Source of the DNA: Actinomadura luteofluorescens
GTDB lineage: Bacteria > Actinomycetota > Actinomycetes > Streptosporangiales > Streptosporangiaceae
Reading direction: 5' to 3'
NCBI RefSeq assembly: GCF_013409365.1
Contig: NZ_JACCBA010000001.1
Location: forward strand, 1,550,001-1,614,000
Length of the DNA: 64,000 nt
Below the pieces are notes generated by a model. It had not been told where the DNA came from. It searched no databases and saw only the letters and a list, made by a program, of their open reading frames with translations. The translations under genes and the position numbers were made by a program. This document shows, one piece after another, positions 55,921 through 64,000 of the stretch (positions are counted from its first letter, which is position 1; each line of letters opens with the position of its first letter).

Positions 55921-56012
55921 GAGCGCGGGAGTCCGGTGCGACCGGGCTGAGAGGGCGGCTGAACGGGCCGCCGACCGCCACGACCTGATCCGGATCATGC
56001 CGGCGAAGGGAG
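55921..56012 (+). promoter_or_regulatory. TPP riboswitch (THI element)
   Basis: The leader has the conserved CTGAGAG (near 55947) and GACCTGATCCGGATCATGCC then GGCGAAGGGA (55982-56011), the two arms of the TPP aptamer, with a variable GGCGGCTGAACGGGCCGCC stem between. The Shine-Dalgarno GGGAG of thiO is in its 3' end, so TPP probably blocks translation. Confidence 0.95.
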
Positions 56013-56017
56013 CGCGC

Positions 56018-57141
56018 ATGCAGATCGTCATCATCGGCGCCGGGGTGGTCGGCCTCGCCACCGCCTGGCGCACCGCCGCCGGCGGGGCCGCCGTCACCCT
56101 CGTCGACCCCGCGCCCGCGTCCGGGGCCTCCTCGGTGGCGGCGGGCATGCTCACCCCGGTCAGCGAGCTGACCTACGGCGAGGAGCCGCTGCTGCGACTC
56201 GGCCTCGCCTCCCGCGACCGGTACGGCGCGTTCGTCGCCGAACTGGAGGAACTGACCGGCCTGGAGACCGGCTACCGCACCGACGGGATCATCGAGGTCG
56301 CGTTCGACTCCGACGACCTGCGGCACCTGGACGACCTGCGCCGCTTCCAGGAGAGCCTGGGCATCCCCGTCGAGGCGCTCACCCGCCGCGAGTGCCGGCG
56401 GCTGGAGCCGATGCTCGCGCCCGGCGTGCGCGGCGGCCTGCTCGCCCCCGAGGACGGCTCGGTCGACCCCCGCAGGCTCGCCCCGGCGCTGCTGGCGGCG
56501 TGCGAGCGGCTGGGGGTCCGGCTCGTGCGGCGGCGGGCCGAGCGCCTCGTCGTCGAGAACGACGCCGCCGCCGGCGTGGGCCTGGACGACGGCACCGTGA
56601 TCCGCGCGGACCGGGTGCTGCTGGCCGCGGGGCCGTGGTCGGGCGACCTCGGCGGCCTGCCTCCCGGGACCGTTCCACCCGTCCGCCCGGTCAAGGGCCA
56701 GGTGATCCGGCTGCGCACCCGCGCGCCCTTCCTGCGGCGCCCGACCCGCGGCCTCGTCCGGGGCTCGTCGGTCTACCTGGTGCCGCGCGCGGACGGCGAG
56801 ATCGTCCTCGGCGCCACGCAGGAGGAGCTGGGCTTCGACACGCGGGTCACCGCCGGCGGGCTCTGGGAGCTGCTGCGCGACGCCCGCGAGCTGCTGCCGG
56901 GCATCACCGAGCTGGAGTTCGCGGAGGTCACCGCCGGGCTGCGGCCCGGCTCCCCCGACAACGCGCCCGTGATGGGGCCGACCGCGCTGCCCGGGCTGCT
57001 CGTGGGCACGGGGCACTTCCGCAACGGCATCCTGCTCACGCCCGTGAGCGCCGACATCCTGTCCGCGATGCTGCTGGACGGGCCCGTCCCCGAGGTCGCC
57101 GGGCCGTTCGCCCCCGACCGCTTCTCCCCCGAGGTGAGCGC

Positions 57142-57145
<4 letters not shown>
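56018..57145 (+). CDS. thiO: glycine oxidase
   Basis: The 375-residue flavoprotein starts MQIVIIGAGVVGLATAW (FAD fold) and has SSVAAGMLTPVSE, RPVKGQVIRLR and ATAGLRPGSPDNAPVMG-like and GTGHFRNGILLTP segments of ThiO. It makes the imine for thiazole synthesis from glycine. An ATG at 55997 lies within the riboswitch and is not the start. It overlaps thiS by 4 nt. Confidence 0.94.
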
Positions 57146-58121
<976 letters not shown>

Positions 58122-58257
58122 CGATGCTTAAGCTCCACCTGTAGAAATATTCGCTGGACCTGAAAAGTCGCGCACCACCAGACTGGGGCGTACCGGGGCG
58201 CAACCACACAGATTGCTTCGGTGTCCATAGAAGCGTCCCCTCCCTAAGGTGCGTGAC
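58122..58257. other. intergenic region after thiG
   Basis: This 136-bp gap starts with an unusually AT-rich stretch for this genome (near 58130-58155) and ends with the -10-like TAAGGT of the EamA gene. No hairpin terminator for thiG was found. Confidence 0.35.
58245..58250 (+). promoter_or_regulatory. -10 element for the EamA gene
   Basis: TAAGGT ends 7 nt before the ATG at 58258, which fits a leaderless start; the same bases AAGGTG could also act as a weak ribosome-binding site. Confidence 0.4.
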
Positions 58258-59229
58258 ATGCAGCAGGACAGCGGCGCGCGCGCCGGCAAGCTCGCGGTGG
58301 CGGCGGCCACGGTCACGGTCGTGTTCTGGGCCTCGGCCTTCGTCGCCATCCGCAGCGCGGGCGCCGAGTACAGCCCCGGCGCCCTCGCCCTCGGCCGGCT
58401 CCTGTCCGGAACGGTCGTCCTGGGGACGTTCTGGCTCATCCGGGGCGAGGGCCTGCCGCCCAAGGCCGCGTGGCCCGGCATCGTCACCGCCGGCCTCCTG
58501 TGGTTCGGCGCCTACATGGTCGTCCTGAACTGGGGCGAGCAACTGGTGGACGCGGGCACCGCCGCCCTCGTCGTCAACATCGGGCCGATCCTCATCGCGC
58601 TCCTCGGCGGCTGGCTGCTGAAGGAGGGCCTGCCGCCGCGGCTGATGCTCGGCATGGCCGTGTCGTTCGCCGGCGCCGCCGTCGTCGGGCTGTCGATGTC
58701 GGGCGACGGCCGGTCGTCCGTCGGCGGGGTGCTGCTCTGCCTGGCCGCCGCCGTCACCTACGCGGCGGGCGTCGTCGCCCAGAAGCCCGCGCTGCGGCAC
58801 GCGTCGGCGCTGCAGTTCACCACGTTCGCCTGCGCGATCGGCGCGGTCGCGTGCCTGCCGTTCTCCGGGCAGCTCGTCTCGCAGGCCGCGGACGCCCCCG
58901 CGGGCGCCACCCTCAACATGGTCTACCTGGGCGTCTTCCCGACCGCGATCGCCTTCACGACCTGGGGATACGCCCTCGCCCGCACGACCGCCGGGAAGAT
59001 GGGCGCCACCACCTACGCCGCGCCCGCGCTCGTCGTGGGGATGTCGTGGCTGTTCCTCGACGAGGTCCCCGGCCCGGTCACCCTCGGCGGCGGGCTGCTG
59101 TGCCTCGCCGGCGTGGCCGTGTCCCGCAGCACGCGGGCCCTGCGCCGCCGCGTCCCGCCGGTCGCTCCCGAACCGGGCGCCCCGGAGGCCTCACCCTCCG
59201 GGCTCATCGAGGCTCATACTCGCGACTGA
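58258..59229 (+). CDS. EamA/DMT-superfamily transporter
   Basis: The 323-residue protein has ten hydrophobic segments in two five-helix repeats (VVFWASAFVAIRSAG near the start; MVYLGVFPTAIAFTTWGYALARTTAGKMG in the second half), as in EamA exporters. It should export metabolites such as amino acids; substrate unknown. It follows the thiazole operon but has its own promoter-like sequence. The GTG at 58249 is an alternative start. Confidence 0.88.
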   Translation: MQQDSGARAGKLAVAAATVTVVFWASAFVAIRSAGAEYSPGALALGRLLSGTVVLGTFWLIRGEGLPPKAAWPGIVTAGLLWFGAYMVVLNWGEQLVDAGTAALVVNIGPILIALLGGWLLKEGLPPRLMLGMAVSFAGAAVVGLSMSGDGRSSVGGVLLCLAAAVTYAAGVVAQKPALRHASALQFTTFACAIGAVACLPFSGQLVSQAADAPAGATLNMVYLGVFPTAIAFTTWGYALARTTAGKMGATTYAAPALVVGMSWLFLDEVPGPVTLGGGLLCLAGVAVSRSTRALRRRVPPVAPEPGAPEASPSGLIEAHTRD

Positions 59230-59252
59230 TGGGATCCATGCGGATTCGCCCG

Positions 59253-59258
59253 TAAACT
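59253..59258 (+). promoter_or_regulatory. -10 element for leaderless PASTA kinase gene
   Basis: TAAACT ends 7 nt before the ATG at 59266 and no Shine-Dalgarno is present, so the mRNA is probably leaderless. Confidence 0.5.
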
Positions 59259-59265
59259 CGCACCG

Positions 59266-61188
59266 ATGGACACGACGGTTGCAGACCCACTCGTCGGGCG
59301 TGTGCTCGACGGGCGCTACCGCATTGAGTCCCGCATCGCGCGCGGCGGCATGGCCACGGTCTACCTCGCGCGCGACCTCAGGCTCGACCGCATCATCGCG
59401 ATCAAGGTGATGCACGCAGGACTCGCCTCCGACGAGGACTTCGTCGCCCGCTTCATCGGCGAGGCCAAGGCCGCCGCGGCGCTGTCCCACCCCAACGTCG
59501 TCGCCGTCTACGACCAGCGCACCGACGGCGAGCACGTCTTCCTGGTGATGGAGTACGTCGCCGGCCGCACCCTGCGCGACGCCCTCAACTCGCTCGGGCG
59601 GCTCGGCCCCCGCGCCGCGCTGGAGATCATGCAGCCGGTGCTGGCCGCGCTCGGCGCCGCGCACCGGGCCGGTCTCGTGCACCGCGACGTCAAGCCCGAG
59701 AACGTGCTGATCACCGAGGACGGCCAGGTCAAGGTCGCCGACTTCGGCCTCGCGCGGGCCGAGACCGCCAGCAAGATGACCAAGACCGGCATGATCATCG
59801 GGACGGTCGGCTACCTGGCGCCCGAGCAGGTGCTGTCCGGCAACGCCGACGTCCGCTCCGACGTCTACGCCGCCGGGATCATGCTGTTCGAGCTGATCAC
59901 CGGGCGGCTGCCGCACCAGGGCGACACGCCCCTCGCCGTCGCCTACAAGCACGTCAACGACACGGTGCCGCCGCCGTCCAGCGTCGTGCCCGGCATCCCC
60001 CCGCAGGTGGACGCCCTGGTCACCGACGCCACCAGCCACGACCCGGCGCGCCGCCCGCACGACGCGAACCAGTACCTGGCGGAGGTCGCCGAGGTCTTCG
60101 GCGGCCTCCCCCGCGACTTCGACCGCCGCGTCGAGGAGTCGTCCCGCAACGCGACGAGCGTCCTGGAGGCCCCGCCCGCCCACGGCCGCACCGCCGTCAT
60201 GGACGCCGAGACCCTGGCCCCCGAGCACGCCGCCCGGCCCACCAGGACCGACCGCGCCCTCGGGGCGCTGACCGGCCGCTACGTCCTGATCGCCATCGGC
60301 CTGGTCGCGGCGGTCATCCTCGGCTGGGCCGTCTGGTACCAGACGTCCGGCCAGTACGAGCACGTCCCGTCCTCGATCATCGGGATGAAGGTCGCCGACG
60401 CCCGCGACCAGCTGGAGTCCGACGGCATGGACGTGCGCACCGCCAAGGCGGTCTACAGCGACCGCGTCCACAAGGGCGGCGTCGCCAAGTCCGACCCGCC
60501 CGCCGGGGCCCGCATCGCCAAGGGCCAGACGGTCACCCTCACCCCGTCCCGGGGCATCACGCCCCGCGAGGTGCCCGACGTCGGCGGCAAGTCCCTCGCC
60601 GACGCCAAGAAGGCGCTGGAGGACAAGGGCTTCACCGTCGGCCGGACGAGCTCCACCCCCTCGCAGACCGTCACCAAGGGCGACGTGATCAGCACCGATC
60701 CGGACGCCGGCGAGAAGCAGTCCCCCGACGTGCCCGTCGCGATCGTCGTCTCCACGGGCATGTCGATGCCCGGCCTCCTCGGCCAGAACGGCGACACGGC
60801 GGCCAACCAGTTGCGCTCCATGGGCCTGGACGTCACGGTCAAGAAGAAGCAGGTGAACGGGAAGGACCCGAACACCGTGATCGAGCAGGACCCGTCGGAG
60901 GGCACCGGCGTCTCCCGCGGCGACAAGGTCACCATCGTCGTCAACAAGCGCGACTGCATCGTCGACGCGGGCCCCTTCCAGTTCGGCTGCGACGACGGCG
61001 ACGGCAACCAGAACGTCCCCATCCCCGACCTGACCGGCCGGCGCGTCAACGACGCCAAGAAGGCCCTGGAGGACTCGGGCTTCCAGGTGAACGTGACGGG
61101 CTTCGGCGGCAACGTCGTCCGCTTCCAGTCGCCCAACAGCGGCGAGGCCCCGCGCGGCTCCACCGTCACGATCGTCCGGGGCCCGTGA
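59266..61188 (+). CDS. PASTA-domain Ser/Thr protein kinase (PknL/PknB type)
   Basis: The 640-residue membrane kinase has a kinase domain at about residues 15-280 (IARGGMATVYLA, Lys47 in IAIKVM, HRDVKPENVLI, VADFGLARA, TVGYLAPEQ), a juxtamembrane linker, one transmembrane helix near 339-358 (YVLIAIGLVAAVILGWAVWY) and four extracellular PASTA repeats (about 362-640), the third-fourth separated by a loop with two cysteines. PASTA domains sense muropeptides or lipid II. Neighbourhood similarity to PknL (Rv2176), with metF, prenyl synthase and the Rv2175c-like gene nearby, supports PknL-like identity. It starts leaderless. Confidence 0.92.
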   Translation: MDTTVADPLVGRVLDGRYRIESRIARGGMATVYLARDLRLDRIIAIKVMHAGLASDEDFVARFIGEAKAAAALSHPNVVAVYDQRTDGEHVFLVMEYVAGRTLRDALNSLGRLGPRAALEIMQPVLAALGAAHRAGLVHRDVKPENVLITEDGQVKVADFGLARAETASKMTKTGMIIGTVGYLAPEQVLSGNADVRSDVYAAGIMLFELITGRLPHQGDTPLAVAYKHVNDTVPPPSSVVPGIPPQVDALVTDATSHDPARRPHDANQYLAEVAEVFGGLPRDFDRRVEESSRNATSVLEAPPAHGRTAVMDAETLAPEHAARPTRTDRALGALTGRYVLIAIGLVAAVILGWAVWYQTSGQYEHVPSSIIGMKVADARDQLESDGMDVRTAKAVYSDRVHKGGVAKSDPPAGARIAKGQTVTLTPSRGITPREVPDVGGKSLADAKKALEDKGFTVGRTSSTPSQTVTKGDVISTDPDAGEKQSPDVPVAIVVSTGMSMPGLLGQNGDTAANQLRSMGLDVTVKKKQVNGKDPNTVIEQDPSEGTGVSRGDKVTIVVNKRDCIVDAGPFQFGCDDGDGNQNVPIPDLTGRRVNDAKKALEDSGFQVNVTGFGGNVVRFQSPNSGEAPRGSTVTIVRGP

Positions 61189-61208
61189 CCGGCTAACCTG
61201 AACGTGCC

Positions 61209-62060
61209 ATGACCTCACCTATCAGCCCCGTAGGGGCGCACGTCCCCGTGGCCGGCGGCCTCGCCACCGGCGGCCTGAAGTACGCCGCCGAGATCGGCGC
61301 CGAGGCGGTCCAGGTCTTCGTCTCCAACCCCCGTGGCTGGGCGCTGCCCGAGGGCAGGCCCGCGGAGGACGCCAAGCTCCGCGACGAGGGCGTTCCCGTG
61401 TACGTCCACGCCCCGTACCTGGTCAACCTCGGCTCCCCCACGCCGGAGACGCTCGACAAGTCGCTCGCGGCCGTCCGCCACTCCCTGACCCGGGGCCGCG
61501 CCATCGGCGCCCGCGGCGTCGTCGTCCACACCGGTTCCGCCGTCACCCGGACCTACGACGAGGCCATGGCCCAGGTCCGCGAGCACGTCCTGCCGCTCCT
61601 CGACGAGATCCCCGAGGACGGCCCCGACCTGCTCCTGGAGCCCATGGCCGGCCAGAACAACATGCTCTGCGCCAAGGTCCAGGACCTGGCCCCGTTCTTC
61701 GAGCGCCTCGACCACCACCCGAAGCTCGGCGTGTGCTTCGACACCTGCCACGCCTTCGCCGCAGGCCACGACCTGACCGCCCCCGGCGGCGCCAAGGACA
61801 CCCTCGACGCCCTGGTCGCCGCCGTCGGCGAGGGCCGCCTGAAACTGGTCCACGCCAACGACTCCAAGGACGCGTGCGGCTCCGCCAAGGACCGCCACGA
61901 GAACATCGGCGCCGGCCAGATAGGCGAATCCCCCTTCGCCGACCTCTTCCGTCACCCGGCCACGGCAGGCGTCCCCTTCATCATCGAGACCCCGGGCCGA
62001 GCCCCCGCCCCCCACGCCGAAGACATCAAGACCCTCAAACGCCTCCGCGACGCTCCCTGA
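61209..62060 (+). CDS. nfo: endonuclease IV (apurinic endonuclease)
   Basis: The 283-residue TIM-barrel protein has SPVGAHVPVAGGL, VQVFVSNPRGW, VYVHAPYLVNLGSP, VVHTGSAV, LLLEPMAGQ, GVCFDTCHAFAAGHD, VHANDSKDACGSAKDRHENIGAGQIG and FIIETPG, which supply the zinc ligands of endonuclease IV. It repairs abasic sites. A TAACCT lies 9 nt before the ATG, which sits only 20 nt after the kinase stop. A strong terminator follows the gene. Confidence 0.93.
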   Translation: MTSPISPVGAHVPVAGGLATGGLKYAAEIGAEAVQVFVSNPRGWALPEGRPAEDAKLRDEGVPVYVHAPYLVNLGSPTPETLDKSLAAVRHSLTRGRAIGARGVVVHTGSAVTRTYDEAMAQVREHVLPLLDEIPEDGPDLLLEPMAGQNNMLCAKVQDLAPFFERLDHHPKLGVCFDTCHAFAAGHDLTAPGGAKDTLDALVAAVGEGRLKLVHANDSKDACGSAKDRHENIGAGQIGESPFADLFRHPATAGVPFIIETPGRAPAPHAEDIKTLKRLRDAP

Positions 62061-62085
62061 CCCACCGCGGCAGTCCACCCCGCAA

Positions 62086-62120
62086 GAGAAATTCCCCGGA
62101 CACCGTCCGGGGAATTTCTC
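62086..62120 (+). terminator. intrinsic terminator after nfo
   Basis: A perfect 16-bp inverted repeat (GAGAAATTCCCCGGAC / GTCCGGGGAATTTCTC) with a 3-nt loop is followed by TTCTCC. It separates nfo from the convergent DUF397 gene and can act both ways. Confidence 0.88.
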
Positions 62121-62129
62121 TTCTCCAGG

Positions 62130-62315
62130 TCAGACCAGGTCGTACCGCCCTCGCCGAATCTCCTCGAACAGAGCCGTCACCGAGGCGACACTGAACCGGT
62201 GATACGACTCCTCAGGGCTCTTGCTGTCCCGCAGGGCCACCGACTTCTCAATGCGAGTCATCTCGACGCAGTCGGCTCCTCCATTGCCGCTGTACGAGGA
62301 CTTTCGCCATTTCAT
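62130..62315 (-). CDS. DUF397 protein
   Basis: The 61-residue protein starts MKWRKSSYSGNGGADCVEM and has VALRDSKSPE, the signature of DUF397. These small proteins are encoded next to XRE/DUF5753 regulators in actinomycetes and act as their antagonists or partners. The ATG at 62315 overlaps the stop of the regulator gene (ATGA); the GTG at 62324 is an alternative. Confidence 0.93.
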   Translation of the reverse strand: MKWRKSSYSGNGGADCVEMTRIEKSVALRDSKSPEESYHRFSVASVTALFEEIRRGRYDLV

Positions 62316-63142
62316 GGTCTCCACCTTTCAACTGCTTTCGCCATCAATTCGACCGACTGCTCTACCGGCAAGGCCCTGTCGCGGAGCGCCTCCCACACGC
62401 GCTCCATGGTCGCGACATCCTCCGCGTGTTCGAGAACGTCTCCGCTGAAGGCGTCATCGACGTAGGCGAAGGACCGCCCGTCCATGGTGGCGATATGGAA
62501 GTTGCCGGCGAGCCCGGCATATTCCCCCACACTCACGGGGACGACGTTGATGCGCACGTTCGGATACTCGGCGACTTCCAAAAGCTTCAAAACCTGATCG
62601 CACATGACCTCCGCACCGCCGATCGCCCGATAGAACAGCGCTCCTTCGTCTATGACCGCGATGAACATCGCGTCGTTCTCCGGAGAAAGAATCGACTGCC
62701 GATCCACTCTCGCCCGAACCTGTTCATCGACGTTGTCCGTGCGCCTTCCCGAGGAGACGATGACCGCGCGGGCATACTCCGGGGTCTGCAGCAGCCCGGG
62801 AACGAGAAGCGGATGGTAGGAACGAAGAAGCGACGCGTGCTCCTCGACCTCCCGCCACCGGTCCATGAATTCCGGCGCATGCTCGTCTTTCACGAGGTCG
62901 CGGCCCATTTCAGACAATAGACCTTTCGTTTGAAAGATGTCATCCATCCGGTTCAGATCATCGGATCGCGGCACCCGCCGGCCACTCTCCCACGCCTTGA
63001 CGAGCGACTCGCTCCTGTACACCAGTTTGGCCAACCCGGCAGTAGTCATGATCTTGCTCGTCTCCGAGTCGATCACGGACTCGCGCAGCCGCCGGATCTG
63101 CCTGGCGAGGAACCGGCGAGGGGTCATGCGGTTATTGGCCAT
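62312..63142 (-). CDS. XRE-family regulator with DUF5753 domain
   Basis: The 276-residue protein has an N-terminal HTH (about residues 12-75; MTTAGLAKLVYRSESLVKAWESGRRVPRSDDL, in parts) and a DUF5753 effector domain with SYHPLLVPGLLQTPEYARAVI, VIDEGALFYRAIGG and VRINVVPVSVGEYAGLAGNF. It is the usual partner of DUF397. AGGTG lies 9 nt before the ATG at 63142. It is divergent from the ATP-binding protein gene. The AT content is somewhat higher than in the rest of the window. Confidence 0.93.
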   Translation of the reverse strand: MANNRMTPRRFLARQIRRLRESVIDSETSKIMTTAGLAKLVYRSESLVKAWESGRRVPRSDDLNRMDDIFQTKGLLSEMGRDLVKDEHAPEFMDRWREVEEHASLLRSYHPLLVPGLLQTPEYARAVIVSSGRRTDNVDEQVRARVDRQSILSPENDAMFIAVIDEGALFYRAIGGAEVMCDQVLKLLEVAEYPNVRINVVPVSVGEYAGLAGNFHIATMDGRSFAYVDDAFSGDVLEHAEDVATMERVWEALRDRALPVEQSVELMAKAVERWRP

Positions 63143-63283
63143 GAGCGGATACACCTCGATACGCCGGGGGGACGGGTCTTGTCAGTCCGCTGTAGTTGTG
63201 CCTGACCTTCCGAGACTATCCCCACCCCCTCACCCTGAGAATGGCGAACACCCAAGACAGAACGAGGAAGGGGGCGGCCGGGA

Positions 63284-63652
63284 GTGATCGTTTTCAGACC
63301 CGAGTTGGAGAAGGTGAGGATCGCACGCGATCACGTCGCCGAGATCACCACCGATTGGCCGGTTAATGAGTACTTCATCCGTTTAGTCGCATCCGAATTA
63401 GTCACCAACGCGGTCCGGCATGCCGCCACCGAGGTGATCCGGGTCCATGCCTGCGCCGGCGAGGGCGTGTACGTGATCGAGGTCTGGGACGCCGACCGAA
63501 GGCCCCCCGTCCCCGCCGCGCAGCCGCTCTGCCCCGAGTCACCTGGCGGGCGCGGGCTCTGGATCGTCACCGACTACGCCGACCGCTGGGGCGTCCGCCA
63601 CGACGACGATGACGGCGGCAAGGTCGTCTACGCCCAGTGGACCCGGCCTTGA
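63284..63652 (+). CDS. HATPase_c_2 ATP-binding protein (anti-sigma-factor-like)
   Basis: The 122-residue protein has the N-box VASELVTNAVRHAA, the G1-like VWDADRRPP and G2-like ESPGGRGLWIVTDYADRWGV segments of SpoIIAB/RsbW-type kinases. In actinomycetes such proteins cluster with XRE/DUF397 genes and may phosphorylate regulatory partners. No DUF397 or sigma factor lies directly next to it on this strand. Starts with GTG, preceded by GGGGGCGGCCGGGA. It is coupled to the next gene by a TTGA overlap. Confidence 0.9.
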   Translation: MIVFRPELEKVRIARDHVAEITTDWPVNEYFIRLVASELVTNAVRHAATEVIRVHACAGEGVYVIEVWDADRRPPVPAAQPLCPESPGGRGLWIVTDYADRWGVRHDDDDGGKVVYAQWTRP

Positions 63653-63861
63653 CCCCCGAGCAGCTCGTCGCCGACACCCTGTTCCAGCGCGCCGTCCTGA
63701 GCGTCTACGGCCCGTGGCTCACGTCCAGGGCGGTGGGCCTCGCCGAGCGCCGCCGCGCGGTGACACGCGTCCACCACGCCCGCCTCGCCCTCGCCGCACG
63801 CGAACCGAACACCCCGTCCCACACCAGCGGCCTCTCCCCAGAAAAGGACACTCCCCCATGA
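63649..63861 (+). CDS. small helical protein of unknown function
   Basis: From the TTG at 63649, which overlaps the previous stop (TTGA), the product has 70 residues: a helical region VLSVYGPWLTSRAVGLAERRRAVTRV, in parts, with many Arg, and a Pro/Ser-rich tail. A GTG at 63637 is an alternative start. Its stop overlaps the next ATG. I recognise no family. Confidence 0.5.
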   Translation: MTPEQLVADTLFQRAVLSVYGPWLTSRAVGLAERRRAVTRVHHARLALAAREPNTPSHTSGLSPEKDTPP

Positions 63862-64000
63862 CCGGTAGGCCGAGAAGCAACCGCCCCCTGATCGTCAACG
63901 GCTGGGACTTCGGTCCCCACCAGCTCCTCTCCCCGGGAGACGTAGCCAAGATCTTCCGCGTCACCCCCAAGACCGTGGGCCAGTGGGCCGAGCAGGGAAA
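63858..64000 (+). CDS. BldC/MerR-like HTH protein (partial)
   Basis: The visible 47 residues include LLSPGDVAKIFRVTPKTVGQWAEQGK, close to the BldC-type helix-turn-helix (LTPAEVATMFRVDPKTVTRWAKAGK in Streptomyces, from memory). The rest is beyond the window end. The ATG overlaps the stop of the small upstream gene (ATGA), so it is part of the same operon as the ATP-binding protein. Confidence 0.75.
   Translation, partial: MTGRPRSNRPLIVNGWDFGPHQLLSPGDVAKIFRVTPKTVGQWAEQG

Overview
The window is a contiguous piece of a high-GC actinomycete chromosome, most likely from the Thermomonosporaceae/Streptosporangiales (an Actinomadura-like organism). This is an inference from very high G+C, BldD- and BldC-type regulators, MihF (actinobacterial integration host factor), a PASTA-domain kinase, an XRE/DUF397 pair, many GTG/TTG starts, and housekeeping gene order shared with Streptomyces and Mycobacterium. 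No rRNA, tRNA, transposase, integrase or CRISPR array was seen.

Layout. 1-4270: a partial MoxR-type AAA ATPase, then a Tat-exported sulfite oxidase, an SBP56-family methanethiol oxidase and a membrane protein, which look like a sulfur-volatile oxidation operon. 4279-8914 (minus): an FMN riboswitch followed by ribE-ribM-ribBA-ribH with 3-4 nt overlaps, then hisG and a PH-domain membrane protein; hisE, which I expect between ribH and hisG, is absent. 9101-10609: a Sll1717-type P-loop ATPase. 10620-20290 (minus): priA, a 17-copy tandem repeat, a 602-aa unknown protein, def, fmt, rsmB, a PAP2 phosphatase, rpe and a HAD phosphatase. 20427-25733: a polytopic membrane protein, metK, coaBC, rpoZ and gmk. 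25849-36960 (minus): mihF, a long noncoding gap, and the pyrimidine operon pyrR-pyrB-pyrC-carA-carB-pyrK-pyrD-pyrF behind a PyrR-binding leader. 37297: bldD, divergent from pyrR, with a structured leader. 37853-43207: accessory genes (MFS exporter, membrane protein, P450, CaiB/BaiF CoA-transferase, SAV_6107-type HEPN protein).

43458-62060: an L,D-transpeptidase lipoprotein, YbaK- and ArsC-like proteins, a WXG-like pair, a GNAT protein, metF, a polyprenyl synthase, a carboxymuconolactone-decarboxylase/GH3 pair, a Ser/Thr kinase, thiE, an Rv2175c-like DNA-binding protein, an FAD oxidoreductase, TPP-riboswitch-controlled thiO-thiS-thiG, an EamA exporter, a PASTA kinase and a DNase IV. metF, the prenyl synthase, the Rv2175c-like gene and the PASTA kinase recall the mycobacterial Rv2172c-Rv2176 (pknL) neighbourhood. 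62130-64000: an XRE/DUF5753 regulator with its DUF397 partner, divergent from an ATP-binding (HATPase) protein, a small unknown protein and a BldC-like regulator cut by the window end.

The strongest new observation is a perfect actinobacterial SOS-box-type sequence (TCGAAC-N4-GTTCGA) just downstream of a good promoter for the HEPN gene, which predicts a DNA-damage-inducible HEPN protein. Others are the minisatellite-like array behind priA, a folded bldD leader, a set of apparently leaderless genes (TANNNT 6-7 nt before the start codon) and the sulfite oxidase/methanethiol oxidase operon. Function calls rest on motif and family recognition by eye; no database search was run.
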